Assembly (NCBI RefSeq): GCF_020179405.1
Contig: NZ_JAICBZ010000007.1
Span: 1-64,000, forward strand
Direction: 5' to 3'
Source: Xinfangfangia pollutisoli
GTDB lineage: Bacteria; Pseudomonadota; Alphaproteobacteria; Rhodobacterales; Rhodobacteraceae
DNA length: 64,000 bases
Below the pieces are notes generated by a model. The model saw only the letters and a list, made by a program, of their open reading frames with translations, had not been told where the DNA came from and made no database searches. Positions 7,447 through 15,150 of the stretch are shown one piece after another (within the stretch, counting starts at the first letter, position 1; each line of letters starts with the position of its first letter). The position numbers and the translations under genes were made by a program.

Positions 7447-8786
7447 TCCTGCGCCTCGCGTTCCTGCAGCGCCCCGTCATCGGGGCCAAGGGGGGCGCCC
7501 TTGCGGTCGGGGGTGCGGATCTTCTGCGCCATGTCGACCAGCCCGCCCAGACCCTTGGGCGCGAACAGCGTGACCAGCACGAAGGCCAGGCCCAGAAGCA
7601 CCTGCCACCAGTCGACCCAGTTGACGGTATAGAAGCCTAAGGGGATCGAGGGCGCCCGGCCGCCGGTGAACCACGACGACAGAAGCGAGACGAAGACCGC
7701 CCCCAGGACGGCGCCATAGAGCCGCCCCCGCCCGCCGATGGCGACCCAGACGGCAAGGTAGATCGAGGCGATGGGCGCCAGCTCTGCGGGGTTGATGATG
7801 CCGGCCTGCGGGTAATACAGCGCGCCGGCCAGCCCGCAGAGAACCGCCGTGCCGGTGAAGACGAAGATCTTGTAGGCCTCGACCGGGTAGCCCAGAAAGC
7901 GCACCCGCGCCTCGTCATCGCGGATCGCCCGCAGGACCGAGCCGAACTTGCCCGAAAGCGCCCAGGCGAGCAGAAGGTAGGTCAGCGCCAGGGCCGCGGC
8001 CGAGGCCCAGAAGAACCACAGCGACAGGCGGTCCTGGCCGATCTGGGCGGCGCCGGGCAGGTTCTGCAGGCCCGACAGCCCGTTGTTGCCGCGCAACCCG
8101 CTGTCATTCTGGAACAGGTACAGCGACAGGGCCAGCGTCATCGCCTGGGTCAGGATCGACAGGTAAACCCCGGTCACGCGCGAGCGGAACGCCAGCCAGC
8201 CGAACAGGAAGGCCAGAAGGCCGGGCACCAGCACCACCAGCGCCAGCTGCGCAGGCAGGGAATGGGCGAAAGACCAGATCGCCGGCATCTCGGACGACCC
8301 GACCACGCCGAAGATCTGCGTGGCCACGCCCTGCGCGACTTCGGCCGCGGTGGGCGGGATCGGCGTGCCGGCCAGCGAGGTGAGGACGATTTCCTCGGTC
8401 CGCGCATACATCAGCCATTGGCCGATCATGTAGCCGCCCAGCGCGAAGAAGGCCATGTGGCCCAAGGACAGGATGCCGGTATAGCCCCAGACCACATCCA
8501 TCGCCAAGGCGACCAGGCACAGGCACAGGGTCTTGCCCAGGGTCTTGATGAACGAGGTCGAAATCACCTCGGCCCCCAGTGCCGGCGACAGGACCGTCAC
8601 CAGCGCGGTGAACCCGATCAGGATCGCGAGGAACCAGAAGACCGAAGGGTTGCGGGCGAGGAAGGAGCGCGGCGCGAGGGCGGCCGATCCCGGGGGCTCT
8701 GCCCCCTCGCCACCGGATCCTCGAACCGGTGGCGGACCGGATGGCTCGCCCCCGGGATATTTATCGACAGATGAAAGGGCGGTCAT
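7443..8786 (-). CDS. urtC: urea ABC transporter permease UrtC
   Basis: An inner-membrane permease of the branched-chain amino-acid/urea type, 447 residues, with about ten hydrophobic helices from residue 50 on and the segment YTGILSLGHMAFFALGGYMIG typical for this class. The N-terminus is odd: residues about 4-30 (PGGEPSGPPPVRGSGGEG and flanks) are encoded by a copy of the dispersed GATATTT repeat and look like low-complexity linker. The ATG at 8786 is still the best start: AGGAGA lies 8 bases upstream and no later Met codon precedes the first helix. It follows urtB by four bases and overlaps urtD by four. Confidence 0.93.
   Translation of the reverse strand: MTALSSVDKYPGGEPSGPPPVRGSGGEGAEPPGSAALAPRSFLARNPSVFWFLAILIGFTALVTVLSPALGAEVISTSFIKTLGKTLCLCLVALAMDVVWGYTGILSLGHMAFFALGGYMIGQWLMYARTEEIVLTSLAGTPIPPTAAEVAQGVATQIFGVVGSSEMPAIWSFAHSLPAQLALVVLVPGLLAFLFGWLAFRSRVTGVYLSILTQAMTLALSLYLFQNDSGLRGNNGLSGLQNLPGAAQIGQDRLSLWFFWASAAALALTYLLLAWALSGKFGSVLRAIRDDEARVRFLGYPVEAYKIFVFTGTAVLCGLAGALYYPQAGIINPAELAPIASIYLAVWVAIGGRGRLYGAVLGAVFVSLLSSWFTGGRAPSIPLGFYTVNWVDWWQVLLGLAFVLVTLFAPKGLGGLVDMAQKIRTPDRKGAPLGPDDGALQEREAQE
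8699..8777. repeat. dispersed GATATTT repeat inside the 5' end of urtC
   Basis: The stretch contains CCCCCGGGATATTT and GACAGATGAAAG (8749-8777), as in the intergenic copy at 18330-18375, plus a side arm with inverted CCACCGG (8710-8716) and CCGGTGG (8726-8732). It is read in frame as residues about 4-30 of UrtC. Identification rests on comparison with the other four copies in this window. Confidence 0.8.
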
Positions 8787-8790
8787 GGGA

Positions 8791-10737
8791 TCAGTCTCCT
8801 GCCGCGCGGCCTTTTAGGGCGATGATGCCCCTGGGCCGGACCTGGATGAACAGGATGATGAACAGGATCATGTAGGTCTGGGCGGCCAGCGTGTTCGAGG
8901 GGTTCAGGAATTCGATCAGCTTCTGCAGCGTGCCGATCATCGTGGCGCCCGCCAGCGTGCCCCAGATATTGCCGACGCCGCCGACCACCACGGTCATGAA
9001 GCTTTGCACGATATAGTCGGAGCCCAGTTCCGAAGTGACCTTGGCGAAAAGGCCGATGGCGACGCCGGCAATGCCCGCGATACCGGATCCGATGCCGAAG
9101 GTCAGCATGTTGATCCGGTCGGGGTTGATGCCCATGGACGCCGCCATGGCCGGGTTCTGGGTGACCGCCCGCACCTCCAGCCCCAGGCGGGTGCGTTTCA
9201 TCAGCCACAGGAAGAAGCCCAGGAACAGCAGCGCCAGCACGAAGATCGCGATGCGGATATAGCTGATGCCGATCACGTCATTGACCACCCAGGCCCCGTC
9301 CAGCCAGGCGGGCGCCGTCAGCGGGCGGGCCTGGGTGCCGAAGATGTTCTTGAAGATCTGCTGCAGCGCGATCGAGATGCCGAAGGTCGCCAGCAGCGTC
9401 TCCAGCGGGCGCTTGTACAGGTGGCGGATCACCAGCCGCTCGATCGCGACGCCGGCGCCGAAGGTCAGCGCGAAGGCCAAAGGCAGCGCGATCAAGATCG
9501 ACAGGGTCAGGTCGGGCACCCACAATTGCACGACATAGCCGGTATAGGCGCCCATGGTGATGAACTCGCCATGCGCCATGTTGATCACCCCCATCACGCC
9601 AAAGGTGATGGCCAGGCCGATGGCGGCCAGGAAGTAGATCGAGGCCAAGGACAGCGCGTCCAGCCCCAGATCGACCGCCTGCATCGCCCCGACCTTCAGC
9701 CCGATCTCATGCAGGGCGCGGGTGGCGGCCGCGGTCACGGCGGGGTCGGGCTCGGCATAGATCTCATAGACCGGGTTGGCGGCCAGGGCGGCGGTCACCT
9801 CGTCATCGGTCGCGGCGGTGGGCACGGTTCCGGCCTGTTCCAGCGCGGTATAGGCACGGTCGCGGGCGGCCTGGCTGGACAGATCGGCCACCGGCACGCC
9901 GCCGACCTTGCCCTCGGCGATATGGGCGGCCAGCGCGGTCTTCTGGTCCTCGGGGCGCAGCCGCGCCGGCGCAAGCCCCGCATCGACCAGCACGGCATAG
10001 GCCTCGGCTTCGGAAATGTCGCCGCCCGGGGTCAGCGTGCGGGCGACATTGGCGCCTTCGGGCGGGATCGGCCCGGCGGCGCGTTTGGTGGCGACCAGAG
10101 GCGACAGCGCGGCGCGCAGGTCCAGGCCCGCATCGGCGCCGAAGCCTTCAATCGCGGCCACGCGCGCCGCGCTGTCGGGATCGAAGCGCAGGGTCAGAAG
10201 CCGTTCAAGCCGAAGTTTCCGGGCCTTCAGCACCGGGTCGGGCTCGGTCTCGACCGCGGCGCGCAGCGGATCCAGGCTTTCGGCCTTGGGATCGGCGGCG
10301 ATCGATTCCAGCGCGGCGGCGCGGCGGGCCGGGTCGGGATCGGACAGGGTGAAGGCGACCAGGGCCGAAGCGATCAGCCCGCGCACCCCGGCATTGGGTT
10401 TCAATTCGGTGATCTCGGATGTCGCGGAGGTGCCCGCGGGGGCGCCGGTCAGATCGGTCAGCGCATAGCCGGCCGGATCGGGCGCCAGCAGGAAGAAGGC
10501 GCCATCGGATTTGCGCCGGCCCAACCCCTTGCTGCCCCAGGCCTGCAAGAAAGGCGCGGCCATCGGGTCGCCGCTGGCGGCCAGCGCGTCGATCACCGGG
10601 CCGATCGTGGTGCGCGAGGGCTTTTCGATCGCGGCGGCATGGGCGGCGGCGATCTGGGCCAGCGACTCGGCACGGGCGGGGGCCAGCGCAAGGCAGAGGC
10701 AAAGGGCCGCACAAAGCGACAGAAGGGTCAGGCGCAT
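8791..10737 (-). CDS. urtB: urea ABC transporter permease UrtB
   Basis: A 648-residue permease with an unusual two-part plan that is known for UrtB. A signal peptide (MRLTLLSLCAALCLCLALAPARA) leads into about 320 periplasmic residues rich in alanine-charged helical repeats (AALESIAADPKAESLDPLRAAVE and similar, HEAT-like in appearance). The LivH-type permease follows from about residue 355, with GVMGVINMAHGEFITMGAYTGY and LEVRAVTQNPAMAASMGIN. It pairs with UrtC in the membrane. A stem-loop separates it from urtA 62 bases upstream, and urtC starts four bases after its stop. Confidence 0.93.
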   Translation of the reverse strand: MRLTLLSLCAALCLCLALAPARAESLAQIAAAHAAAIEKPSRTTIGPVIDALAASGDPMAAPFLQAWGSKGLGRRKSDGAFFLLAPDPAGYALTDLTGAPAGTSATSEITELKPNAGVRGLIASALVAFTLSDPDPARRAAALESIAADPKAESLDPLRAAVETEPDPVLKARKLRLERLLTLRFDPDSAARVAAIEGFGADAGLDLRAALSPLVATKRAAGPIPPEGANVARTLTPGGDISEAEAYAVLVDAGLAPARLRPEDQKTALAAHIAEGKVGGVPVADLSSQAARDRAYTALEQAGTVPTAATDDEVTAALAANPVYEIYAEPDPAVTAAATRALHEIGLKVGAMQAVDLGLDALSLASIYFLAAIGLAITFGVMGVINMAHGEFITMGAYTGYVVQLWVPDLTLSILIALPLAFALTFGAGVAIERLVIRHLYKRPLETLLATFGISIALQQIFKNIFGTQARPLTAPAWLDGAWVVNDVIGISYIRIAIFVLALLFLGFFLWLMKRTRLGLEVRAVTQNPAMAASMGINPDRINMLTFGIGSGIAGIAGVAIGLFAKVTSELGSDYIVQSFMTVVVGGVGNIWGTLAGATMIGTLQKLIEFLNPSNTLAAQTYMILFIILFIQVRPRGIIALKGRAAGD

Positions 10738-10765
10738 CGCTGATCCGGCTTGGGGAAAGGGGGGC

Positions 10766-10790
10766 GGCCGCAGGCGCGGGGCCTGCGGCC
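10766..10790 (-). other. stem-loop between urtA and urtB
   Basis: A perfect 10-base-pair inverted repeat, GGCCGCAGGC / GCCTGCGGCC, with a five-base loop sits between urtA and urtB. On the transcribed strand it is followed by GCCCCCCTTTCC rather than a real T-tract. It may protect the urtA mRNA end or reduce read-through so that the binding protein is made in excess, as is common in ABC operons; this is inference. Confidence 0.55.
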
Positions 10791-10799
10791 GGTATCAGC

Positions 10800-12098
10800 C
10801 TAGTAGTTCGAGGTCAGCTGCACGCAGGTCTTGGTCTGCGTGTTGTACATGCCGCATTTCAGATCCTTCCAGTCCGACTCCAGCACCGCGGATTCGGGCA
10901 GGAAATCGGTCCAGGCATCGCCCGGCACCGGCTCGGTCTGGCTGATGATGTCGAACTGCCCGTCGGCGCGGATCTCGCCGATCAGCACGGGCTTGGTCAG
11001 ATGGTGGTTCGGCAGAAGTTCCGCCACACCGCCGGTCAGATTGGGGAACTTCTGCCCGATCAGCGCATCCAGCACCGGATCCACCTCGACCGTGCCCGCC
11101 GCGGTGACCGCATTCACCCACATGTTGAAGCCGATGTAATGCGCCTCCATCGGGTCATTGGTGACGCGCTTGTCATTGCCGATATATTTGTGCCACTCGG
11201 CGATGAAGGTCTTGTTTTCAGGCGTATCGGCACTTTCGAAATAGTTCCAGGCCGCCAGATGGCCGACCAGGTTCGAGGTATCAAGGCCCGACAATTCCTC
11301 TTCCCCGACCGAAAAGGCCACGACCGGCAGCTTGTCGGCCGTGACGCCCGCCGCCGCCAATTCCTTGTAAAAGCCGATATTCGCATCGCCGTTGATGGTC
11401 GAGATCACGCCGACCTTCTTGCCATCGGCGCCCAGTGCCACCACGTCGGCCACGATCTTCGACCAGTCCGAATGGCCGAAGGGGGTATAGTTGACGAAGA
11501 TGTCTTCGGCCGCGATGCCCTTGGACTTGAGGTAGGCCTCAAGGATGTTGTTCGTGGTGCGCGGATAGACGTAATCGGTGCCCAGAAGCGCGAATTTCTG
11601 GATGCCCAGCTCTTCCAGGAAGTAATCGGTGGCCGGGATCGCCTGCTGGTTCGGCGCGGCGCCGGTGTAGATCACGTTCTTCGAGCTTTCTTCGCCCTCA
11701 TATTGCACCGGATAGAACAGAAGCCCGTTCAGCTCTTCGATCACCGGCAGCACCGACTTGCGGCTGACCGAGGTCCAGCAGCCGAACATGCAGGCCACTT
11801 TCTGCACCGTCAGCAATTCGCGCGCCTTTTCGGCGAACAAGGGCCAGTCCGAGGCCGGATCGACCACGACCGCTTCCAGCTGCTTGCCCAGAACCCCGCC
11901 CTTGGCGTTCTGCGCCTCGATCAGCATCAGCATCGTGTCTTTCAGCGTGGTTTCCGAAATCGCCATCGTGCCCGACAGCGAATGCAGGATCCCGATCTTG
12001 ATCGTGTCCGATTGCGCGGCGGCGATCCGCGGCGCCAGAAGCGGGGCGGCAAAAGCCGCGGCACTGGAAGCAAGCAGTTTGCGTCTGGTCAGATTCAT
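10800..12098 (-). CDS. urtA: urea ABC transporter substrate-binding protein UrtA
   Basis: The periplasmic urea-binding protein, 432 residues. It starts MNLTRRKLLASSAAAFAAPLLAPRIAAAQ, a signal with a twin arginine followed by KLL, so Tat export is likely. The mature part has IKIGILHSLSGTMAISE, FGCWTSVSRKSVLPV, LLFYPVQYEGEE and GTDYVYPRT, all typical for UrtA rather than amino-acid binders. An AAGGGGG ribosome binding site precedes the ATG. As first gene of urtABCDE it should carry the operon promoter in the 384 bases upstream. UrtA operons are often under nitrogen control, but I see no convincing sigma-54 promoter. Confidence 0.96.
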   Translation of the reverse strand: MNLTRRKLLASSAAAFAAPLLAPRIAAAQSDTIKIGILHSLSGTMAISETTLKDTMLMLIEAQNAKGGVLGKQLEAVVVDPASDWPLFAEKARELLTVQKVACMFGCWTSVSRKSVLPVIEELNGLLFYPVQYEGEESSKNVIYTGAAPNQQAIPATDYFLEELGIQKFALLGTDYVYPRTTNNILEAYLKSKGIAAEDIFVNYTPFGHSDWSKIVADVVALGADGKKVGVISTINGDANIGFYKELAAAGVTADKLPVVAFSVGEEELSGLDTSNLVGHLAAWNYFESADTPENKTFIAEWHKYIGNDKRVTNDPMEAHYIGFNMWVNAVTAAGTVEVDPVLDALIGQKFPNLTGGVAELLPNHHLTKPVLIGEIRADGQFDIISQTEPVPGDAWTDFLPESAVLESDWKDLKCGMYNTQTKTCVQLTSNY

Positions 12099-12482
12099 GC
12101 AATTTCCCCCTTGTTGTCCGCCCGTCCCGGGCTGGCGCTGTCACCGCGCCTTGGCCGGATCTGTCGGTGTCTTGTTGCGCGGCCCGTCCGGTCTGGCCCA
12201 GGGCCACAGGGCCGGGTCCAGGGCGCGGGTGCAGAGAGCCCGGGCTCTCCAAGGGTGATCAGGCGGGCAGCGGGTCCTTGCGACAAGCATGGCGGGATCG
12301 GGGGCCGGGGGCGCCCGACCCGGCCGGGCCAATCCGCCCAAAAGCCGGGCAGCGGCCTGCCGCCTGCTGCATTTGCATGCACAGGCGGAAAGTCGGTCCG
12401 GGCGTCAGGGGGACGATCTGGTCGCGATCAGGGCGCGAAGCGGCGGAATCGGGCCGCCCTGCGCGGCGGGACGGCGCTGGCG
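12099..12482. other. 384-base gap with the urtA promoter region
   Basis: No convincing gene is present. It must hold the urtA promoter, reading toward lower coordinates. The only marked structure is the inverted repeat CGCCTG (12361-12366) / CAGGCG (12382-12387) around TGCATTTGCATGCA (12368-12381), about 270 bases before urtA, which could be an operator. I found neither a TGGCAC-N5-TTGC sigma-54 site nor a clear NtrC box. Confidence 0.5.
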
Positions 12483-13100
12483 CTAGCGCCGGCGCAGCGC
12501 CAGGGCCAGGCTGGGCGTGGTCGCAGGATCCCCGGGCATCGAGACATAGGGGACCGTCTGTTCCAGCAGATCGGCCGGCTCTGCCGCCAAGGCCTGGGCA
12601 AAGCCGCCCTGCCACAGCGTTTCCTTGACCGTCAGCACCAGAACCCCACCGGGGCGGGTGATGCGCATCAGTTCGGGCAGCGCCTCGGCGCCGACATGGC
12701 CGGTGGTGAAGACCCCGGTCGAGATCACCGCGGCGAACTGCCCGTCGGCGAAGGGCAGGGTCTCGCCCAGGACGGCCCGGGTCAGGCGGGCATAGGCGCC
12801 CTTGCGCGCGGCCATGGCCAGCATGCCTTCGGAAATGTCGATCCCCTCGACCTCGGGCCAGCCCAGAAGGCCGAACCAGCTGCCGGTCAGCCCGGTGCCC
12901 ACCCCGGCATCCAGGATCGGCGCCGCGCCGCGCGGCAGATGCCGCGCCATCAGCGCCAGCCCAATGGCCGGATGGCGATAGCCGTTGCGGGCCATTTCCG
13001 CGTCATAGGTCTCGGCCCAGGCGTCATAGGCTGCTGCCACCTGTTCGGGCGCCGAGGCCCCGTAGACCGCCCCAAGATGCCCGTCATGCTGCGCCATCAT
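12483..13100 (-). CDS. class I SAM-dependent methyltransferase
   Basis: A 205-residue cytoplasmic protein with a Rossmann methyltransferase fold. Motif I is ILDAGVGTGLTG, preceded by the AYDAWAETYDAEMARNGYRHP segment seen in UbiE/Williams-Beuren-like methyltransferases; ITRPGGVLVLTVKE is the post-motif III region. The substrate is unknown. The start at 13100 (ATGATG, so 13097 is equally possible) follows GGGAGA; the frame is open to 13136. It is divergent from the kinase-like gene at 13181, with 80 bases between. Its small size and lack of partner genes give no hint of pathway. Confidence 0.75.
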   Translation of the reverse strand: MMAQHDGHLGAVYGASAPEQVAAAYDAWAETYDAEMARNGYRHPAIGLALMARHLPRGAAPILDAGVGTGLTGSWFGLLGWPEVEGIDISEGMLAMAARKGAYARLTRAVLGETLPFADGQFAAVISTGVFTTGHVGAEALPELMRITRPGGVLVLTVKETLWQGGFAQALAAEPADLLEQTVPYVSMPGDPATTPSLALALRRR

Positions 13101-13180
13101 CGCTCTCCCTATGCGTCGCGGCTTCACCGTAGCCAAATGCGCAGCTATGTGGAACCTTCCGTCGAAAGCTGGAGGCCAGA

Positions 13181-14083
13181 ATGACAGACGACACCCTCAT
13201 CGCCGGGCTGCGGCAGGATCTTGCGGTGCTGGCGGCCGAACAGGGGCCGGCGGAACGGATGGGCGGGCTGACGAACCGGGTCTACCGGATCGGCCGGCTG
13301 GTGCTGCGTCTGCCCGGCGCCGGGACCGAGACCTATATCAACCGCGCGGATGAGGCGGTGGCGGCCCGTGCCGCCGCCGAAGCCGGGGTCAGCCCCGAGG
13401 TGCTGCATGTCGACCCGGCCACGGGCATCCTGGTGACGCGTTATATCGACGGGGCCGCGACCATGTCGCCCCAGGCCTTCCGCGCCCGCCCCGGCAGTGC
13501 CGCCCGCGCGGGCCAGGCCTTTGCCCGTCTGCACCGCTCGGGCGCGGTCTTCCCGGCCCGGTTCGAGCTGTTTGCGATGATCGACGACTATCTGGGGCTG
13601 CTGGCCGGCACGGATGTGGCCCTGCCCGAAGGCTATCACGCCGTCCTGGCCGAGGCCGAGGCGGTGCGCCGCGCGCTGGCCGCCGCCCCCGCGCCGCTGG
13701 CGCCCTGCCATTGCGACCCTTTATGCGAGAATTTCCTCGATGCCGGCGACCGGATGTGGATCGTCGACTGGGAATATTGCGGGATGAACGACCCGATGTG
13801 GGATCTGGGCGATCTGTCGGTGGAAGGCGAATTCGACGCCGGCCAGGAAGACGAGATGCTGCAGGCCTATTTCGGCGGTCCGGCCCCGGCGGAAGACCGG
13901 GCGCGGATGGTGATCTACAAGGCGATGTGCGATCTTCTGTGGACGCTGTGGGGGCTGATCCAGCTGGCGAATGACAACCCCGCCGACGATTTCCGCGCCT
14001 ATGCCGACACCCGCTTTGCCCGCTGCAAGGCGCTGATGGCCCGGCCCGATTTCGTCCAGGCGCTGGGCCTTCTGACGCGCTGA
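13181..14083 (+). CDS. choline/aminoglycoside kinase-like phosphotransferase
   Basis: A 300-residue protein of the APH/choline kinase family. The catalytic loop is CHCDPLCENFL and the metal-binding segment IVDWEYCGMNDPMWDLGDLS, both placed as in choline kinases; GGLTNRVYRI near the N-terminus is the nucleotide-loop region. The DWEY and DLGDLS wording is closer to choline/ethanolamine kinases such as LicA than to antibiotic kinases. The substrate cannot be read from the sequence. A GGAGG site lies before the ATG at 13181. No other choline or lipopolysaccharide genes are nearby. Confidence 0.75.
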   Translation: MTDDTLIAGLRQDLAVLAAEQGPAERMGGLTNRVYRIGRLVLRLPGAGTETYINRADEAVAARAAAEAGVSPEVLHVDPATGILVTRYIDGAATMSPQAFRARPGSAARAGQAFARLHRSGAVFPARFELFAMIDDYLGLLAGTDVALPEGYHAVLAEAEAVRRALAAAPAPLAPCHCDPLCENFLDAGDRMWIVDWEYCGMNDPMWDLGDLSVEGEFDAGQEDEMLQAYFGGPAPAEDRARMVIYKAMCDLLWTLWGLIQLANDNPADDFRAYADTRFARCKALMARPDFVQALGLLTR

Positions 14084-14322
14084 CCGGCGCGTCGAACCCC
14101 TGGCACCGCCCGCGCCCATTGCCCGCCCCGCCCCAATCGGGCACAAGGGCGGCATGCGCGGTCATTTCGCCATAGCCTGCAGCGCGGCCCTGTTCCCGCT
14201 GCTGATCGGAACCAGGGCACGCCATGTGTCCGGGTTGTCCGTGCGCTGACCGCCGGGCAACCCCAGACCATTCCCGTTCCATTCACAGAACCGGCACCCT
14301 GAGGGGCGCCGAGGGATAGGCC

Positions 14323-15087
14323 ATGACACTCTGGACCGACCTGGCCCGCGCCTCGACCGAGGCGGGCGACGACATTCTTTTGCGCCGACGCGGCGAGATC
14401 TACGAAATCACCTTCAACGGCATCGAGCTGATGTCCAACCTGATGTGGCGCTCGGAAGCGGTGCTGGCCCAGCGCACGCTGCGGCCGCTGGCCTGGGCGC
14501 CGCGGCCGCGCATCCTGATCGGCGGGCTGGGCATGGGCTTTACCCTGCGCGCCGCGCTGGATCTGCTGGGCCCCGATGCGCGGATCACGGTCTGCGAGCT
14601 GATCCCGGCGATCGCCGCCTGGAACCGCGGCATCCTGGCGCCCCTGGCGGGGCATGCGCTGCAGGATCCGCGGGTGGACCTGCAGGTCACGGATGTGATG
14701 GACCTGTTCGCCCCGGGCGCGCCGCGTTTTGACGCGATCCTGATGGACACGGACAATGGGCCGGATCTGCTGGTGCGCCAGGACAATGGCCAGCTTTACG
14801 CCGAGTCCGGCCTGAACGCGGTCCGCCGCGCGCTGCGCCCGGGCGGGATCGCGGCCTTCTGGTCGGCCAAGATCTCGGACCCGTTCGAGGCGCGGCTTGA
14901 CGAACAGGGGTGGGACTGGCGGCGCGAGGATGTGCTGCTGCCCGGCGGGCGGGCCGATGCCTTCCATTATATCTATATCGCCACCCCGGCCGAGACCGCG
15001 GCGCTGGAAGATTTGCCGGCGGCCCCCGCCCCCGGCCTTCCGCCGCGCCGCGGCCCGCAGCCTGGCGCCGGTCTTGCGGCCCTTTGA
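14323..15087 (+). CDS. spermidine synthase-like methyltransferase-fold protein
   Basis: A 254-residue protein with the spermidine synthase/SpeE-like Rossmann fold: ILIGGLGMGFTLRAAL is the SAM-binding glycine loop, VCELIPAIAAWNR the acidic strand, and FDAILMDTDNGPD replaces the usual D(A/S)TDP aminopropyl-transfer motif. That change and the short length suggest it is not a true spermidine synthase; similar proteins are annotated as spermidine synthase-like. The last 30 residues are Pro/Ala-rich and probably disordered. The gene stands alone, with GAGGGATAGG before the ATG, after a 239-base gap in which I see nothing clear. Confidence 0.65.
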   Translation: MTLWTDLARASTEAGDDILLRRRGEIYEITFNGIELMSNLMWRSEAVLAQRTLRPLAWAPRPRILIGGLGMGFTLRAALDLLGPDARITVCELIPAIAAWNRGILAPLAGHALQDPRVDLQVTDVMDLFAPGAPRFDAILMDTDNGPDLLVRQDNGQLYAESGLNAVRRALRPGGIAAFWSAKISDPFEARLDEQGWDWRREDVLLPGGRADAFHYIYIATPAETAALEDLPAAPAPGLPPRRGPQPGAGLAAL

Positions 15088-15097
15088 TCGGGTCATG

Positions 15098-15128
15098 AAA
15101 AAAGGCGGAGGCATCGCGCCTCCGCCTT
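15098..15128 (-). terminator. intrinsic terminator of the 5'-nucleotidase gene
   Basis: A perfect 11-base-pair stem, AAGGCGGAGGC / GCCTCCGCCTT, with a five-base loop is followed on the minus strand by a T-run (15101-15098). It lies 23 bases after the nucleotidase stop and may also work weakly for the plus-strand gene ending at 15087. Confidence 0.88.
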
Positions 15129-15150
15129 CGCGACCTGCGGTCGTCAGGTC

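Noticed and set aside
12099-12482. Sigma-54/NtrC control of urtA
   Set aside because: I looked for TGGCAC-N5-TTGC and NtrC boxes on the minus strand and found no acceptable match.
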